A DNA stretch of 64,000 nucleotides, from the NCBI GenBank assembly GCA_029975645.1, contig JARKOU010000148.1, positions 1 to 64,000 of the forward strand, given 5' to 3'. Every line of letters starts with the position of its first letter. Positions within the stretch are counted from its first letter, which is position 1. This DNA is from Actinomycetales bacterium (GTDB lineage Bacteria > Actinomycetota > Actinomycetes > Actinomycetales > JAHECE01). The position numbers and the translations under genes were made by a program. Below the pieces are notes generated by a model. It was given only the letters and a program-made list of their open reading frames with translations. It was not told the origin of the DNA and made no database searches. Shown here one piece after another: positions 30,231-39,275 of this stretch.

Positions 30231-31180
30231 CGCGCGCCTCCGCCCGCCGCTCCCGGGCCGTTCGCTGCGCCGGGGCCGTTCCCCGCGTAAAGGCCGAGGA
30301 ACACCTCGTCGAGGGCGGGTTCCCGGCTGTCGAACACCTCGACGTCGTGGCGCGCGGCGGCCTTGACCACGGCGTCCGCCGTCCCGGTGAGCGTGAACCG
30401 GAGGAATCGGCCCTCGGCCTGGACCTCGCGCACCCCGGGCAGGGCGGCGAACTCGCGGGGGTCCACCGGCGCGGCGAAGGTGATCTCCACGTGACGCGGA
30501 GACCGCTCGATGAGCGCCGCGACGTCATCCACTGCCACCACCGCGCCCTCGCGGATCACCCCGACCCGATCGGCCAGGCGCTGGACCTCGGAGAGGATGT
30601 GCGAGGAGAGGAAGACGGTCTGACCGGCCGCCGTGGTCTCGCGGACCAGGGCGGCGAACTCCTGCTGGACCAGGGGGTCCAGGCCGGCCGTCGGCTCGTC
30701 GAGGAGGAGAACGGGCGGGCGGTGCATGAACGCCTGGACGATGCCCAGCTTCTGCCGGTTGCCCTTGGAGAGCTCGCCGATGCGACGGTCCATCGCCACG
30801 TCCAGGCGCTCGACCAGCGAGGCCAGGTAGGCGCGGTCCACCCCACCGGAGAGCGCGCCGAGGAAGTCGATCACCCGGGCGCCGGTCAGCGTCGGGTCGA
30901 AGGTGAGGTCACCGGGCAGGTACCCGAGCAGGCGCCGCACGTCGCGCGAGCGTCGCCGGGTGTCCAGACCCATGACCTCGGCGGCGCCCCGGGTGGGGCG
31001 CAGGAGGTCCAGGAGCAGGCGGATGGTGGTGGTCTTGCCTGCGCCGTTCGGACCGAGGAAGCCGAACACCTCCCCCACGCGGACCTCGAGATCGAGGCCG
31101 TCGACGCCCCGGTCGCGACGCCGTCGCCCGTAGTACTTCGTCAGGTCCCGCGTGCGGATCGCGGGCGCCTCGCCTGCCAT
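30227..31180 (-). CDS. ABC transporter ATP-binding protein
   Basis: GFLGPNGAGKTTTIR Walker A, LSKGNRQKLG, LLLDEPTAGLDP. Confidence 0.95.
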   Translation of the reverse strand: MAGEAPAIRTRDLTKYYGRRRRDRGVDGLDLEVRVGEVFGFLGPNGAGKTTTIRLLLDLLRPTRGAAEVMGLDTRRRSRDVRRLLGYLPGDLTFDPTLTGARVIDFLGALSGGVDRAYLASLVERLDVAMDRRIGELSKGNRQKLGIVQAFMHRPPVLLLDEPTAGLDPLVQQEFAALVRETTAAGQTVFLSSHILSEVQRLADRVGVIREGAVVAVDDVAALIERSPRHVEITFAAPVDPREFAALPGVREVQAEGRFLRFTLTGTADAVVKAAARHDVEVFDSREPALDEVFLGLYAGNGPGAANGPGAAGGGAR

Positions 31181-31380
31181 CGCGCCTCCTCGCCGGTGCC
31201 GCCACCCTCCAGGACACGACGTCCTCGCCCGCCGGACCAGGCCCTTTCGTCCCGCGTCCGCGCCCTCCTGGGCGCCGAGGACCGGCATGTGCCCTCGGAG
31301 CGGGCTCCGGAGCCGGTTCTGGGCGCTCCGACGGCGAGTTGCCGGTCCGCAGCGCCCACGTGGCGTCGGCGCGGGCCGCG

Positions 31381-32478
31381 CTACGCCGACCGGGCCGCGT
31401 GGAGGCCCACGTACAGGCTCGCCGCGAGCTCGCGCCGCGACCGCACCCCGGTCTTGTCGAAGATCGACTTGAGGTGGTCCTGGACCGTGTACGGCGAGAG
31501 GTGCAGGCGGCGGCTGATCTCCGCCGTGCTCGCCCCCGTCAGCACGAGGCGGACCACGTCGTTCTCGCGCCGCGTGAGCCCGTAGGCGGCGGTGAGCAGC
31601 GGAACCACCTCACGGGGTTGCGCCGGCTCGATGGTGACGACCACGTCGGGCGCCGGCGCGCTCATGGGCTCGTCGGAGCCCGGGAGTGCCAGCGGTGCCG
31701 CGTGAACCACGAGCCAGCGCCCGCTCCGGGTGCGCACCCGAGCCCGGGGCGCGGAGGTCGCCCGACCGGCGCCGAACGACCGCGCGGCGGCGACGATCGA
31801 GACGATCGACATCGGGAGGTGCCCGCCGCCGGTGCCCGCCATCTCCTCGAGGCGCTCCGCGGCCGCCGGCGTGAGCTGGCGCACGGCGTCGTCGGGTCCG
31901 ATCACGATCACCGCGGGGCCGGGCGAGGAGTCGCTGCCGTCGGTGCTGGAGCTCACCACGAGTCCGGCGCGCAGGCCGGCCTCGAGCGCGCCGAGCACAC
32001 CCGCCAGGAAGTCGGCCTCGGCCGGGCTGAATCCGCTGGTCCCCGCGGCGCGATAGAGGCTGAGCATGCCCCAGACCTGACCGTCCGAACGGATCGAGGC
32101 CCGCAACTCGTGTCCCAGGTCGAAGTTCGGCATGAGGAACTCCCGCCACCGCGTGCTGGCCTCGGGCCGTCCTCCGGTGTCCTGCGCGAGGACCCCGACC
32201 GGGACGGGCCGCCGGCTGATCTCGGCGAAGGAGTTGATGTCCGGAACCCCGTACTCGAACTGGGCGAACTCGGCGTCGCGGGGGTCGGGCAGGTTGCGCT
32301 TGTACGAGCCGGTCAGGAGGGAGGTCTCGGGGTCTGCGGTGCCGAAGCACGCCGATTCGAACGGGACCGCCCGGGCCAGGAGGTCGACCGCGGCGAGGGC
32401 GAAGGCACCGGCATCGAGGCCGGCGGAGGCGAGGGCGGTCAGGCGGCCGCGCACGGAGTCGGCCCGGGTGGTCGTCAC
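31381..32478 (-). CDS. LuxR-family transcriptional regulator with GAF-like sensor
   Basis: C-terminal HTH: LTRRENDVVRLVLTGASTAEISRRLHLSPYTVQDHLKSIFDKTGVRSRRELAA. Confidence 0.9.
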   Translation of the reverse strand: MTTTRADSVRGRLTALASAGLDAGAFALAAVDLLARAVPFESACFGTADPETSLLTGSYKRNLPDPRDAEFAQFEYGVPDINSFAEISRRPVPVGVLAQDTGGRPEASTRWREFLMPNFDLGHELRASIRSDGQVWGMLSLYRAAGTSGFSPAEADFLAGVLGALEAGLRAGLVVSSSTDGSDSSPGPAVIVIGPDDAVRQLTPAAAERLEEMAGTGGGHLPMSIVSIVAAARSFGAGRATSAPRARVRTRSGRWLVVHAAPLALPGSDEPMSAPAPDVVVTIEPAQPREVVPLLTAAYGLTRRENDVVRLVLTGASTAEISRRLHLSPYTVQDHLKSIFDKTGVRSRRELAASLYVGLHAARSA

Positions 32479-32648
32479 CTTCCCATCGTGCTCCGCGATC
32501 TGCGCCTCGCGGAACCCCACGAATCTGGGGACTGGTCACGAGGAGACCCCACGTCGGTGGGATGGCGGGACCTCCGTTCCGGGGCCAGGCTGGTCCCATC
32601 GGTTCGGCACCTGCCCGCCGGCCGTCCTTCGTCGATGGGGAGAAGACC

Positions 32649-34046
32649 ATGACCACCACCGCACCCGGCGTCGACGACGGCGCCCTCGACCTCCTGCGTG
32701 CCGCCGTCCGCGGGCGCGTCCTCACCCCGGCCGACGCCGACTGGGGCGCCGCCCACCTCCCGTGGAACGTGGCGGTGCCGCAGCGGCCCGTCGCCGTGGT
32801 CGAGGTCGCGGACGCGGCCGACGTCGCCGCGGCCGTGCGCTGGGCGCGGGAGCACGGGCACGCCGTGACCGCCCAGCCCCGGGGGCACGGAGCGACGACG
32901 GCGCTCGACGGAGCGGTCCTCCTGCGGACGGCGGCGCTCGACGAGGTGTGGGTCGACGTCGAGGCCCGGGTGGCGCGGGTGGGGGCGGGGGTGCGATGGG
33001 GCGAGTTCCTCCCGGCCCTGGACGGCACCGGCCTCGTCGCGATGGTCGGGTCCAACCCGGACGTCAGCATGGTCGGGTACCTGCTGGGCGGGGGTTTCTC
33101 CTGGTTCGGTCGCGCGCACGGGTACGCGGCGCACGGCCTCCGGGCGGCCGAGGTGGTCGACGCCGAGGGCACCCTGCGCTGGGTGACGGACGAGAGCGAC
33201 CCCGACCTCATGTGGGCGCTCCGCGGGGGTGGCGGTGACCTCGCGATCGTGACGCGGGTGGAGATCGACCTGCACCCGGCCGCGGGGCTCGTGGGCGGCA
33301 GCATGACGTTCCCGATCCAGGACGCCCGGGCCGTCTGGGGCGCGTTCCTCGAGGCGAGCCGGTCAGCGCCGCGAGAGCTCACCCTCTGGTCTTCGCTCAT
33401 GCACTTCCCGGACGTGCCGTTCCTCCCCGAGCCGATCCGGGGTCGTTCCTTCGTAACGGTGGCCTCGACCTTCCTCGGTTCTGTGGAGGAGGCCGAGCGC
33501 TTGCTCGCGCCGATCCGCGCGGCCGGCACGGTGCTGGACGGGAGGGTGGCGGAGGTCCCGATCGGACGGGTGGGTGAGGTCGCGGCAGAGCCGACCGAGC
33601 CGACGCCGAGCATCGACTGGGCCATGCTGCTGTCGGACCTGGACGCCGGGACGCTCGACCGGCTGATCGAGGTGGCCGGCGACCGGGACCGGACGGCGCT
33701 CGTCGCGGTGCAGTTGCGTCACCTGGGCGGCGCCTTCGCGGAAGGGCCGGACGGCGATCGTGCGGCCGGCGCCGTCGCCGACCGCATCAGCGAGCCGTTC
33801 CTCGTCTGGGCCCTGGGGATCCCGATGGTGCCGGAACTCGTCGGGCCGATCCAGGGCTCGCTGGCGGCGCTCGAGGCCGCCGTGGCGCCCGAGGCGACGG
33901 GCCGCACCCCGCTCACGCTCCTGCCCGGGGGAGAGGACCTGGGCCGGGTGTTCGACGACGCGTCGCTCGCCCGGCTGCGGGCGCTCAAGGCCTCGCGCGA
34001 TCCGTCCGCCGTGATCCGGGGGAACCACCCGCTGCTGGAGGCCTGA
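32649..34046 (+). CDS. FAD-binding (BBE/GlcD-type) oxidoreductase
   Basis: RPVAVVEVADAADVAAAVRWAREHG, QPRGHGAT, GGGFSWFGRAHGYAAHGLRAAEVVDA.G. Confidence 0.93.
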   Translation: MTTTAPGVDDGALDLLRAAVRGRVLTPADADWGAAHLPWNVAVPQRPVAVVEVADAADVAAAVRWAREHGHAVTAQPRGHGATTALDGAVLLRTAALDEVWVDVEARVARVGAGVRWGEFLPALDGTGLVAMVGSNPDVSMVGYLLGGGFSWFGRAHGYAAHGLRAAEVVDAEGTLRWVTDESDPDLMWALRGGGGDLAIVTRVEIDLHPAAGLVGGSMTFPIQDARAVWGAFLEASRSAPRELTLWSSLMHFPDVPFLPEPIRGRSFVTVASTFLGSVEEAERLLAPIRAAGTVLDGRVAEVPIGRVGEVAAEPTEPTPSIDWAMLLSDLDAGTLDRLIEVAGDRDRTALVAVQLRHLGGAFAEGPDGDRAAGAVADRISEPFLVWALGIPMVPELVGPIQGSLAALEAAVAPEATGRTPLTLLPGGEDLGRVFDDASLARLRALKASRDPSAVIRGNHPLLEA

Positions 34047-34076
34047 CCTCACCAGGACGCTTAGCTCCACCCAGAG

Positions 34077-34146
34077 CCGAGGTCGAGGGCTCTCGCTCGC
34101 GAGGTCGCGGAACCTCGCCCTCGCGAGCGAGAACCCTCGAGCTCGG
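34077..34146. repeat. Palindromic element (family 3)
   Basis: CCGAGGTCGAGGGCTCTCGCTCGCGAGG / CCTCGCGAGCGAGAACCCTCGAGCTCGG, ~26/28 complementary. Confidence 0.85.
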
Positions 34147-34204
34147 CGCGGACGGGGTAGCACAGGGGACCCACCGTCGCGGTCGCCTGTGTTTGACTGG
34201 CGGC

Positions 34205-34540
34205 ATGACGACCACCGAGGCCGGCGCGACCATCGAGGTCCGGGACAATACGGACAAGAGCCGCTACGAGGTGTGGGTCGACGGCGTCCGGGCCGGCCAT
34301 GAGCAGTACGAACTCGGCGAGGGCACCATCGCCTTCGTCAGCACGATCGTGAAGCCCGAGTTCGGTGGGCGGGGAATCGCGTCCACCCTGGTCGAGCGCG
34401 CGGTGGCGGACGTGCGAGCCAAGGGCGATCGGAGGATCGTCGCCGTCTGCCACTTCGTCCAGGCATGGTTCCGGCGCCACCCCGATCAGCGGGACATGCT
34501 CGCTCCGGAGCCGGTCTCGACCGAGCAGTCAGCCGGGTAG
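34205..34540 (+). CDS. GCN5-related (YjdJ-type) N-acetyltransferase
   Basis: YEVWVDGVRAGHEQYELGEGTIAFVSTIVKPEFGGRGIASTLVERAVADVR. Confidence 0.88.
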   Translation: MTTTEAGATIEVRDNTDKSRYEVWVDGVRAGHEQYELGEGTIAFVSTIVKPEFGGRGIASTLVERAVADVRAKGDRRIVAVCHFVQAWFRRHPDQRDMLAPEPVSTEQSAG

Positions 34541-34733
34541 GCGGCGTCCGCCCCGGCCGGCGGTCGACCCGATGCCGGAGCGAGGGGCGCGGAGCCGGTC
34601 CGCGGTCCTTCGAACCCCACCGCGGCGGTGGTCGGCCAGGGGCGCGAGCGGGCGCGCCGAAGCGGCCTGCTGCCGCGCCGTCGGGTCTACGATCGCAAGC
34701 GCTGGTGTTCCTGCACGTCAGGGGGGACGGGGG

Positions 34734-35372
34734 ATGAGCGCCGCGCGGACAGCCCTACTGGGGCTCGTCTCTGCGCTCAGTGAGGCAGCCGAGCCCGCGC
34801 CCGTCGCCCTCGAGGACGGCCCTGCTCCGGCGACGCCGCCGCGATCGGGAGTCAGCCTGTGGCCCGTCGCGCTCTCCCGCCTCGGCCGCTCCACGCGTGA
34901 CGGCGTGCTCGTGGACCTCGAGCTGCTCGCCCGCGTCGCCGTGTCCGGGCCCGACGCGCTCGAGACCACCGAGCGCCTGCTCCTGGGGCTCGAGCGGGAC
35001 TCCCGCTACGTGGTCGAACCCTTGCCTCCGGGGTCGGCCGCGCCCGCACCGCTGGGCTTCGACGTCCGAGTGCGGGTCCCCGTGCGTCTCGAGCAGCCCA
35101 CCGGTCCGCCCGTGCGGGAACCGCTGCGCGTCGACCTGCGGCCGGCGCGCTCGATCGACGGCGCAGTACACGACGCCGACGGCAGGGGCGTGCCGGACGC
35201 CGTCGTCCGTGCCGGCGTCGGGGGCAGGCCCGTGGTGACCGACGCCGAGGGCCGGTTCCGCATCCTCGTGGCGGACGCCCCGAGCCAGGAGTTCGTGGTC
35301 GAGGTGCGGGGGATGACGCGCACCCTCGAGGCAGCCACGCAGCACACACCGGTCGTCATCAGGTGGGAGTGA
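34734..35372 (+). CDS. CIS-associated protein; possible tail terminator-like N-terminus with carboxypeptidase-regulatory-like (Ig) C-terminus
   Basis: Immediately upstream of the sheath gene; C-terminus DGAVHDADGRGVPDAVVRAGVGGRPVVTDAEGRFRI is CarboxypepD_reg-like. Confidence 0.6.
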   Translation: MSAARTALLGLVSALSEAAEPAPVALEDGPAPATPPRSGVSLWPVALSRLGRSTRDGVLVDLELLARVAVSGPDALETTERLLLGLERDSRYVVEPLPPGSAAPAPLGFDVRVRVPVRLEQPTGPPVREPLRVDLRPARSIDGAVHDADGRGVPDAVVRAGVGGRPVVTDAEGRFRILVADAPSQEFVVEVRGMTRTLEAATQHTPVVIRWE

Positions 35373-35379
35373 GAGAACG

Positions 35380-36609
35380 ATGGTGAGCTACGCAGCACCC
35401 GGCGTGTACGTCCAGGAGATCCCGAGCGGGACTCACTCGATCGGGCGCGTCGGCACGAGCACGCTCGGGATCGTGGGCGTGGCCCCTGACCCCCTGGCGC
35501 GCAAGGACGAGGCGGTCCCGATCGACAACTGGACCCAGTTCGTCGACACCTACGTCGGCTCCGCCGCCCAGGGCACCCCGCTCTCGACCGCCGTCTACGG
35601 CTTCTTCGCCAACGGGGGTGGGCGGTGCTGGGTGGTGAACGTCGGGCCCGGGGGCACGCTCACCGGGACCGCGAAGAAGCCCACGGGACTGGCTCTCCTC
35701 GAGGCGATCGACGAGGTGGCGATCGTGGCGGCTCCCGGCTTCACCGACCCGCAGGCGTACGAGGACCTCATCGGTCACTGCGAGCACCCGTTGCGGCAGG
35801 ACCGCGTCGCGATCCTGGACCCGCCGGAACGCGTGAGCGACGTCAGCGCGCTCACCCGGGTGGCCACCTCCGGGGCCGACGACGCCGCAGCAGCGGCGCC
35901 GGGTGCCCCCGCCTCGGGGGGTGCTCCCGCCGCAGGCGAGGAGGCCTACCGGCCGCGCCAGTCGGACTTCGCGGCGTTCTACTACCCGTGGATCGTCACG
36001 CGGGACCCTGTCTCGGGGGTGCGCGTCGCCGCGCCGCCGTCGGGCCACATCGCGGGGGTCTGGGCGCGGACGGACGCGACGCGCGGTGTGCACAAGGCGC
36101 CGGCCAACGAGCCGGTGGTGGGCGCAGTCGACCTCGTCCGCCGCGTCAGCAAGGGCGAGCAGGAGGTCCTCAACCCGGCTGGCGTCAACTGCATCCGGTA
36201 CTTCGCGGGTGAGGGCATCCGCGTCTGGGGAGCGCGCACGCTTGCCGCGGAGGCGCACCCCTACCGCTACATCAACGTGCGGCGGCTCGTGAACATGATC
36301 AAAGAGTCCATCGCGGACGGCACGCGCTGGATCGTCTTCGAGCCGAACGACTACACGCTGTGGGCCTCGATCCGTCGCGACCTCAACGCCTTCCTCACCA
36401 ACGTGTGGCGAGACGGCGCCCTGCTGGGCCGCACCCCCCAGGAGGCGTTCTTCGTCAAGTGCGACGAGGAGACCAACCCGCCCGAGGTGCGTGATGCGGG
36501 TCAGGTGGTGACGATCATCGGCCTCGCCCCCGTCAAGCCCGCCGAGTTCGTCATCTTCAAGTTGATGCAGTCGGCCGACGCCACCGAGATCGAAGGAACG
36601 GGAGCCTGA
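35380..36609 (+). CDS. Phage tail sheath family protein
   Basis: YAAPGVYVQEIPSGTHSIGRVGTS, ALLEAIDEVAIVAAPG, INVRRLVNMIKESIADGTRWIVFEPND. Confidence 0.96.
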   Translation: MVSYAAPGVYVQEIPSGTHSIGRVGTSTLGIVGVAPDPLARKDEAVPIDNWTQFVDTYVGSAAQGTPLSTAVYGFFANGGGRCWVVNVGPGGTLTGTAKKPTGLALLEAIDEVAIVAAPGFTDPQAYEDLIGHCEHPLRQDRVAILDPPERVSDVSALTRVATSGADDAAAAAPGAPASGGAPAAGEEAYRPRQSDFAAFYYPWIVTRDPVSGVRVAAPPSGHIAGVWARTDATRGVHKAPANEPVVGAVDLVRRVSKGEQEVLNPAGVNCIRYFAGEGIRVWGARTLAAEAHPYRYINVRRLVNMIKESIADGTRWIVFEPNDYTLWASIRRDLNAFLTNVWRDGALLGRTPQEAFFVKCDEETNPPEVRDAGQVVTIIGLAPVKPAEFVIFKLMQSADATEIEGTGA

Positions 36610-36610
36610 G

Positions 36611-37093
36611 ATGCCCGCCCAGCCGCCGCCCGCCGTGCAGCCCGGGGTCGTGGTGGACCCCTACCGCGCGTACAACTTCAAGCTCGTGATCGACGGCGTG
36701 GTGCAGGGGCACTTCACCCGCGTCGACGACCTCGGCGTCAAGATCGATCGCATCCTCTTCCGAGCCGGCGGCGAGAACAGCACGGTCCGGACGATCCCGG
36801 GCCAGGTGGAGTACCCGCCGGTGACACTCCACTTCGGACTGACCGATTCCACGGAACTCGTGCGCTGGCTCTTCGCCGCGGCGGAGGGCCGGGTGGAGCG
36901 CCGGCACGTCTCGCTCGCCATGCTGGACGACGCCGGCGCCACGGAGGTCCGTCGCTGGAACCTCATCGACGCATGGCCGTGCGAGTGGTTCGGCGCCCCG
37001 CTGGACACTCTGGGCCACGAACTCGCGATCGAGACCCTCAGGCTCGCATACGACCGGCTCGAGCTCGATGACGCCCGTGCCCCGGTGGCGTAG
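36611..37093 (+). CDS. Phage tail tube protein (T4 gp19-like)
   Basis: DPYRAYNFKLVIDGVVQGHFTRVDDLGVKIDRILFRAGGENSTVRTIPG... Confidence 0.92.
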   Translation: MPAQPPPAVQPGVVVDPYRAYNFKLVIDGVVQGHFTRVDDLGVKIDRILFRAGGENSTVRTIPGQVEYPPVTLHFGLTDSTELVRWLFAAAEGRVERRHVSLAMLDDAGATEVRRWNLIDAWPCEWFGAPLDTLGHELAIETLRLAYDRLELDDARAPVA

Positions 37094-38471
37094 CGCGATC
37101 GGACGCCGGCTCCGCGCCGCCGCGGACGTGCTCGACCCCGGCGGCCGGACGGCCCGAGCGGCGCCGACCCGGCGCGGGCCCGATGTCGGGACGCCGTCGG
37201 CCGCGGGACCGGGTGTCGCGACGTCGGCCTGGATGGGTGCGGGAGGGACCCGCAGCCCCCGCCTCGCGGACGCACCCGCGCACTGGCTGGCGCGGGTGCG
37301 CGACGCCGGCCTGGTGGGTCAGGGGCTGCCCGGGGCGGATCCGCTCGCGGTCGAGGCCGCGGATCGGGGAGGTTCCGTCGCGGACGCCGGGACGGAACCT
37401 CCCGGCACGGCGCCGGAGCGTCCGGAGCACCCCACGACGCCCGCGAGTTCGACGACGGCGACGCGCGCCCGCCCGGCCGAGACGTCGTCGCGCAGCCCGC
37501 GGCTGCGGCTGCCGGCCCCGCGAGTCTCCTCGGCAGCGTTGACCCCGATCGCGCCCCGGTCCCCGGACGTCTCCCTACCGCGCCTCGCCGAACGCGGGGT
37601 TGGTCGGGTCATGGGGCGGGTTGAGCCGAGTGACCCCGCGTTCGGGGAGGGTGGGGTGGGCGCGGGGCGGGCGCCAGGGGCGCCGGTCGAGGGCTCGGGG
37701 GTCTCGCCCGCGCGGTCCACCCGAGTGACACTGCCCACCGGCGGGACCTTTCCCCCACCGCCTCTCGCCGAACGCGGGGTTGGTCGGCTTATGGGGCGGG
37801 TTGAGCCGAGTAACCCCGCGTTCGGCGTGGGTGGGGTGGGGGCGGGCGGGGCGTCCGATCCGAGGTCTTCTGGATCCGGGTACTCGCCGGTTCGCTCCGC
37901 GGACGGGACGCCGCACGCGGCGGAGTCCGGCCGGCCGTCCCCCGACGTCGCGCCGGCGGGGTGGTCCACTCCGCCGCCGAGCACGACCCCGGGGCCGGCG
38001 ACGACGATCCCGGGGGTCCGCCCCTCGTCGCCCGACCGCGCGACCATGGCGCCACCGCCTCTCCCCGAACGCGGGGTTGGTCGGGTCTTGGGGCGGGTTG
38101 AGCCGAGTAGCCCCGCGTTCGGCGAGGATGGCTCGGGGTCGCAGGTCCGCCTGGTCCCTGGTCACGCGGCCGTTCCTGGAGCCGCAGAGAACCGTGGTGC
38201 CGCAGCCGTTCCTGTTCGCGCTCCGTCTCCTGCTCGCGCGGCAGTCTCGGCTCGCGCGGCAGGGCCCGTTCGTGAGGCGGGACCTGCTCTCGCGGTGGTC
38301 TCCCGTCCCGCGACGGTTCCGGCGCCCGTGGCAGTGGCCCCCGTCGCAGGCGCGGACCCGTGGCCCGTGCTCCCCGCGCGTCCGGCCGCGCCGGCACCCG
38401 CCTCGACGGCGTCCGTCGAGGCCGCGCTCGCGCGGGCGGCCCGCCTGGTCCGCGAGCAGGCGGCGGTCTAG
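37068..38471 (+). CDS. Pro/Ala-rich hypothetical protein of the CIS locus with three in-frame palindrome-encoded repeats
   Basis: ORF fills the gap exactly between tube and LysM genes (stop abuts next GTG start); repeats LAERGVGRVMGRVEPSDPAFGE etc. Confidence 0.65.
   Translation: MTPVPRWRSAIGRRLRAAADVLDPGGRTARAAPTRRGPDVGTPSAAGPGVATSAWMGAGGTRSPRLADAPAHWLARVRDAGLVGQGLPGADPLAVEAADRGGSVADAGTEPPGTAPERPEHPTTPASSTTATRARPAETSSRSPRLRLPAPRVSSAALTPIAPRSPDVSLPRLAERGVGRVMGRVEPSDPAFGEGGVGAGRAPGAPVEGSGVSPARSTRVTLPTGGTFPPPPLAERGVGRLMGRVEPSNPAFGVGGVGAGGASDPRSSGSGYSPVRSADGTPHAAESGRPSPDVAPAGWSTPPPSTTPGPATTIPGVRPSSPDRATMAPPPLPERGVGRVLGRVEPSSPAFGEDGSGSQVRLVPGHAAVPGAAENRGAAAVPVRAPSPARAAVSARAAGPVREAGPALAVVSRPATVPAPVAVAPVAGADPWPVLPARPAAPAPASTASVEAALARAARLVREQAAV
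37584..37649 (+). repeat. 66-nt palindromic element copy 1 (family 1, in-frame)
   Basis: CTCGCCGAACGCGGGGTTGGTCGGGTCATGGGGCGGGTTGAGCCGAGTGACCCCGCGTTCGGGGAG. Confidence 0.95.
37764..37829 (+). repeat. 66-nt palindromic element copy 2 (family 1, in-frame)
   Basis: CTCGCCGAACGCGGGGTTGGTCGGCTTATGGGGCGGGTTGAGCCGAGTAACCCCGCGTTCGGCGTG. Confidence 0.95.
38061..38126 (+). repeat. 66-nt palindromic element copy 3 (family 1, in-frame)
   Basis: CTCCCCGAACGCGGGGTTGGTCGGGTCTTGGGGCGGGTTGAGCCGAGTAGCCCCGCGTTCGGCGAG. Confidence 0.95.
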
Positions 38472-39275
38472 GTGGAACGCGTCGCCTTCCTCGATGAGGA
38501 GACCGGGCAGACCGTGGGCTGTCTGCTCAACCCCGAGACGGTGGTGATGACGCGCTCGGCCGGGGTCGAGCCGCGCCGCTCCGCCGGCGGCCGCCTCACG
38601 GGCGCCGGCCTCGCGGACGACCCCCTGCTGTTCACCGGCGGCGGGCGCACGGAACTTCACCTGGACCTCCTCTTCGACGTCGACCTGGCGCCCCAGGGCC
38701 AGGGCCCGGTGACCGACGTGCGCCAGATGACCCGGCCGGTGTGGCGCCTGGCGGAGAACTCGGTGGAGGTCAAGCGCCAGCGGCGCCCCCCGGCCGTGCG
38801 CTTCGTCTGGGGCCGCGCATGGAACGTCCCGGGCGTGGTGACGGAGGTGGCCGAGCGGTTCGACCGGTTCGCGCCGGACGGTTCGCCCCTGCGCTCCTGG
38901 ATGCGGCTCGTCTTCGTGCGTGTCGGGCAGAGCGCGGACGAGGAGGGCGGCGAGGCCTACGACCTGGCCCAACGCCTCCCGGTGGTCGACCTCACCGCCC
39001 CTCCGGTCGGCGCCCTCGGCGTGCTCGGCGACGGGAGCGGGACGCAGGCGGGTGGTGCGCCACCTGCTGCCGAGGCAGCCGGGGCCGACGGCGGCGCCGC
39101 GCCGGCAGCCCCGGTCCCGTCTCCCGTCCCCCCGGCCGAGCTCGGCCTGCTCTCCGAGGCGGCGTTCGGGACGCCGCTGCTGTGGAAGGCCCTGCTGGAG
39201 TACAACGGGATCGACGACCCGGCGCACTTCAGCGGCCCGCTCGCCGTCCCGCCGCTCGGGGAGGGCGTGCGGTGA
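38472..39275 (+). CDS. CIS tube/LysM-domain protein (tube-spike adaptor)
   Basis: VERVAFLDEETGQTVGCLLNPETVVMTRSAG..., C-terminal LysM-like LLSEAAFGTPLLWKALLEYNGIDDPAHFSGPLAVPP; GTG start. Confidence 0.88.
   Translation: MERVAFLDEETGQTVGCLLNPETVVMTRSAGVEPRRSAGGRLTGAGLADDPLLFTGGGRTELHLDLLFDVDLAPQGQGPVTDVRQMTRPVWRLAENSVEVKRQRRPPAVRFVWGRAWNVPGVVTEVAERFDRFAPDGSPLRSWMRLVFVRVGQSADEEGGEAYDLAQRLPVVDLTAPPVGALGVLGDGSGTQAGGAPPAAEAAGADGGAAPAAPVPSPVPPAELGLLSEAAFGTPLLWKALLEYNGIDDPAHFSGPLAVPPLGEGVR

Noticed and set aside
37584-38126. CRISPR-like array (three similar repeats)
   Set aside because: Spacing is irregular (180 and 297 nt), repeats are 66-nt palindromes in a continuous ORF and no cas genes are nearby.
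37575-39227. 550-aa antisense ORF across the repeat-containing CIS gene
   Set aside because: High-GC spurious open frame; antisense to recognisable LysM/tube coding sequence and no recognisable domains. The palindromes make ERGV.../NPAFGE-like peptides on both strands by symmetry.
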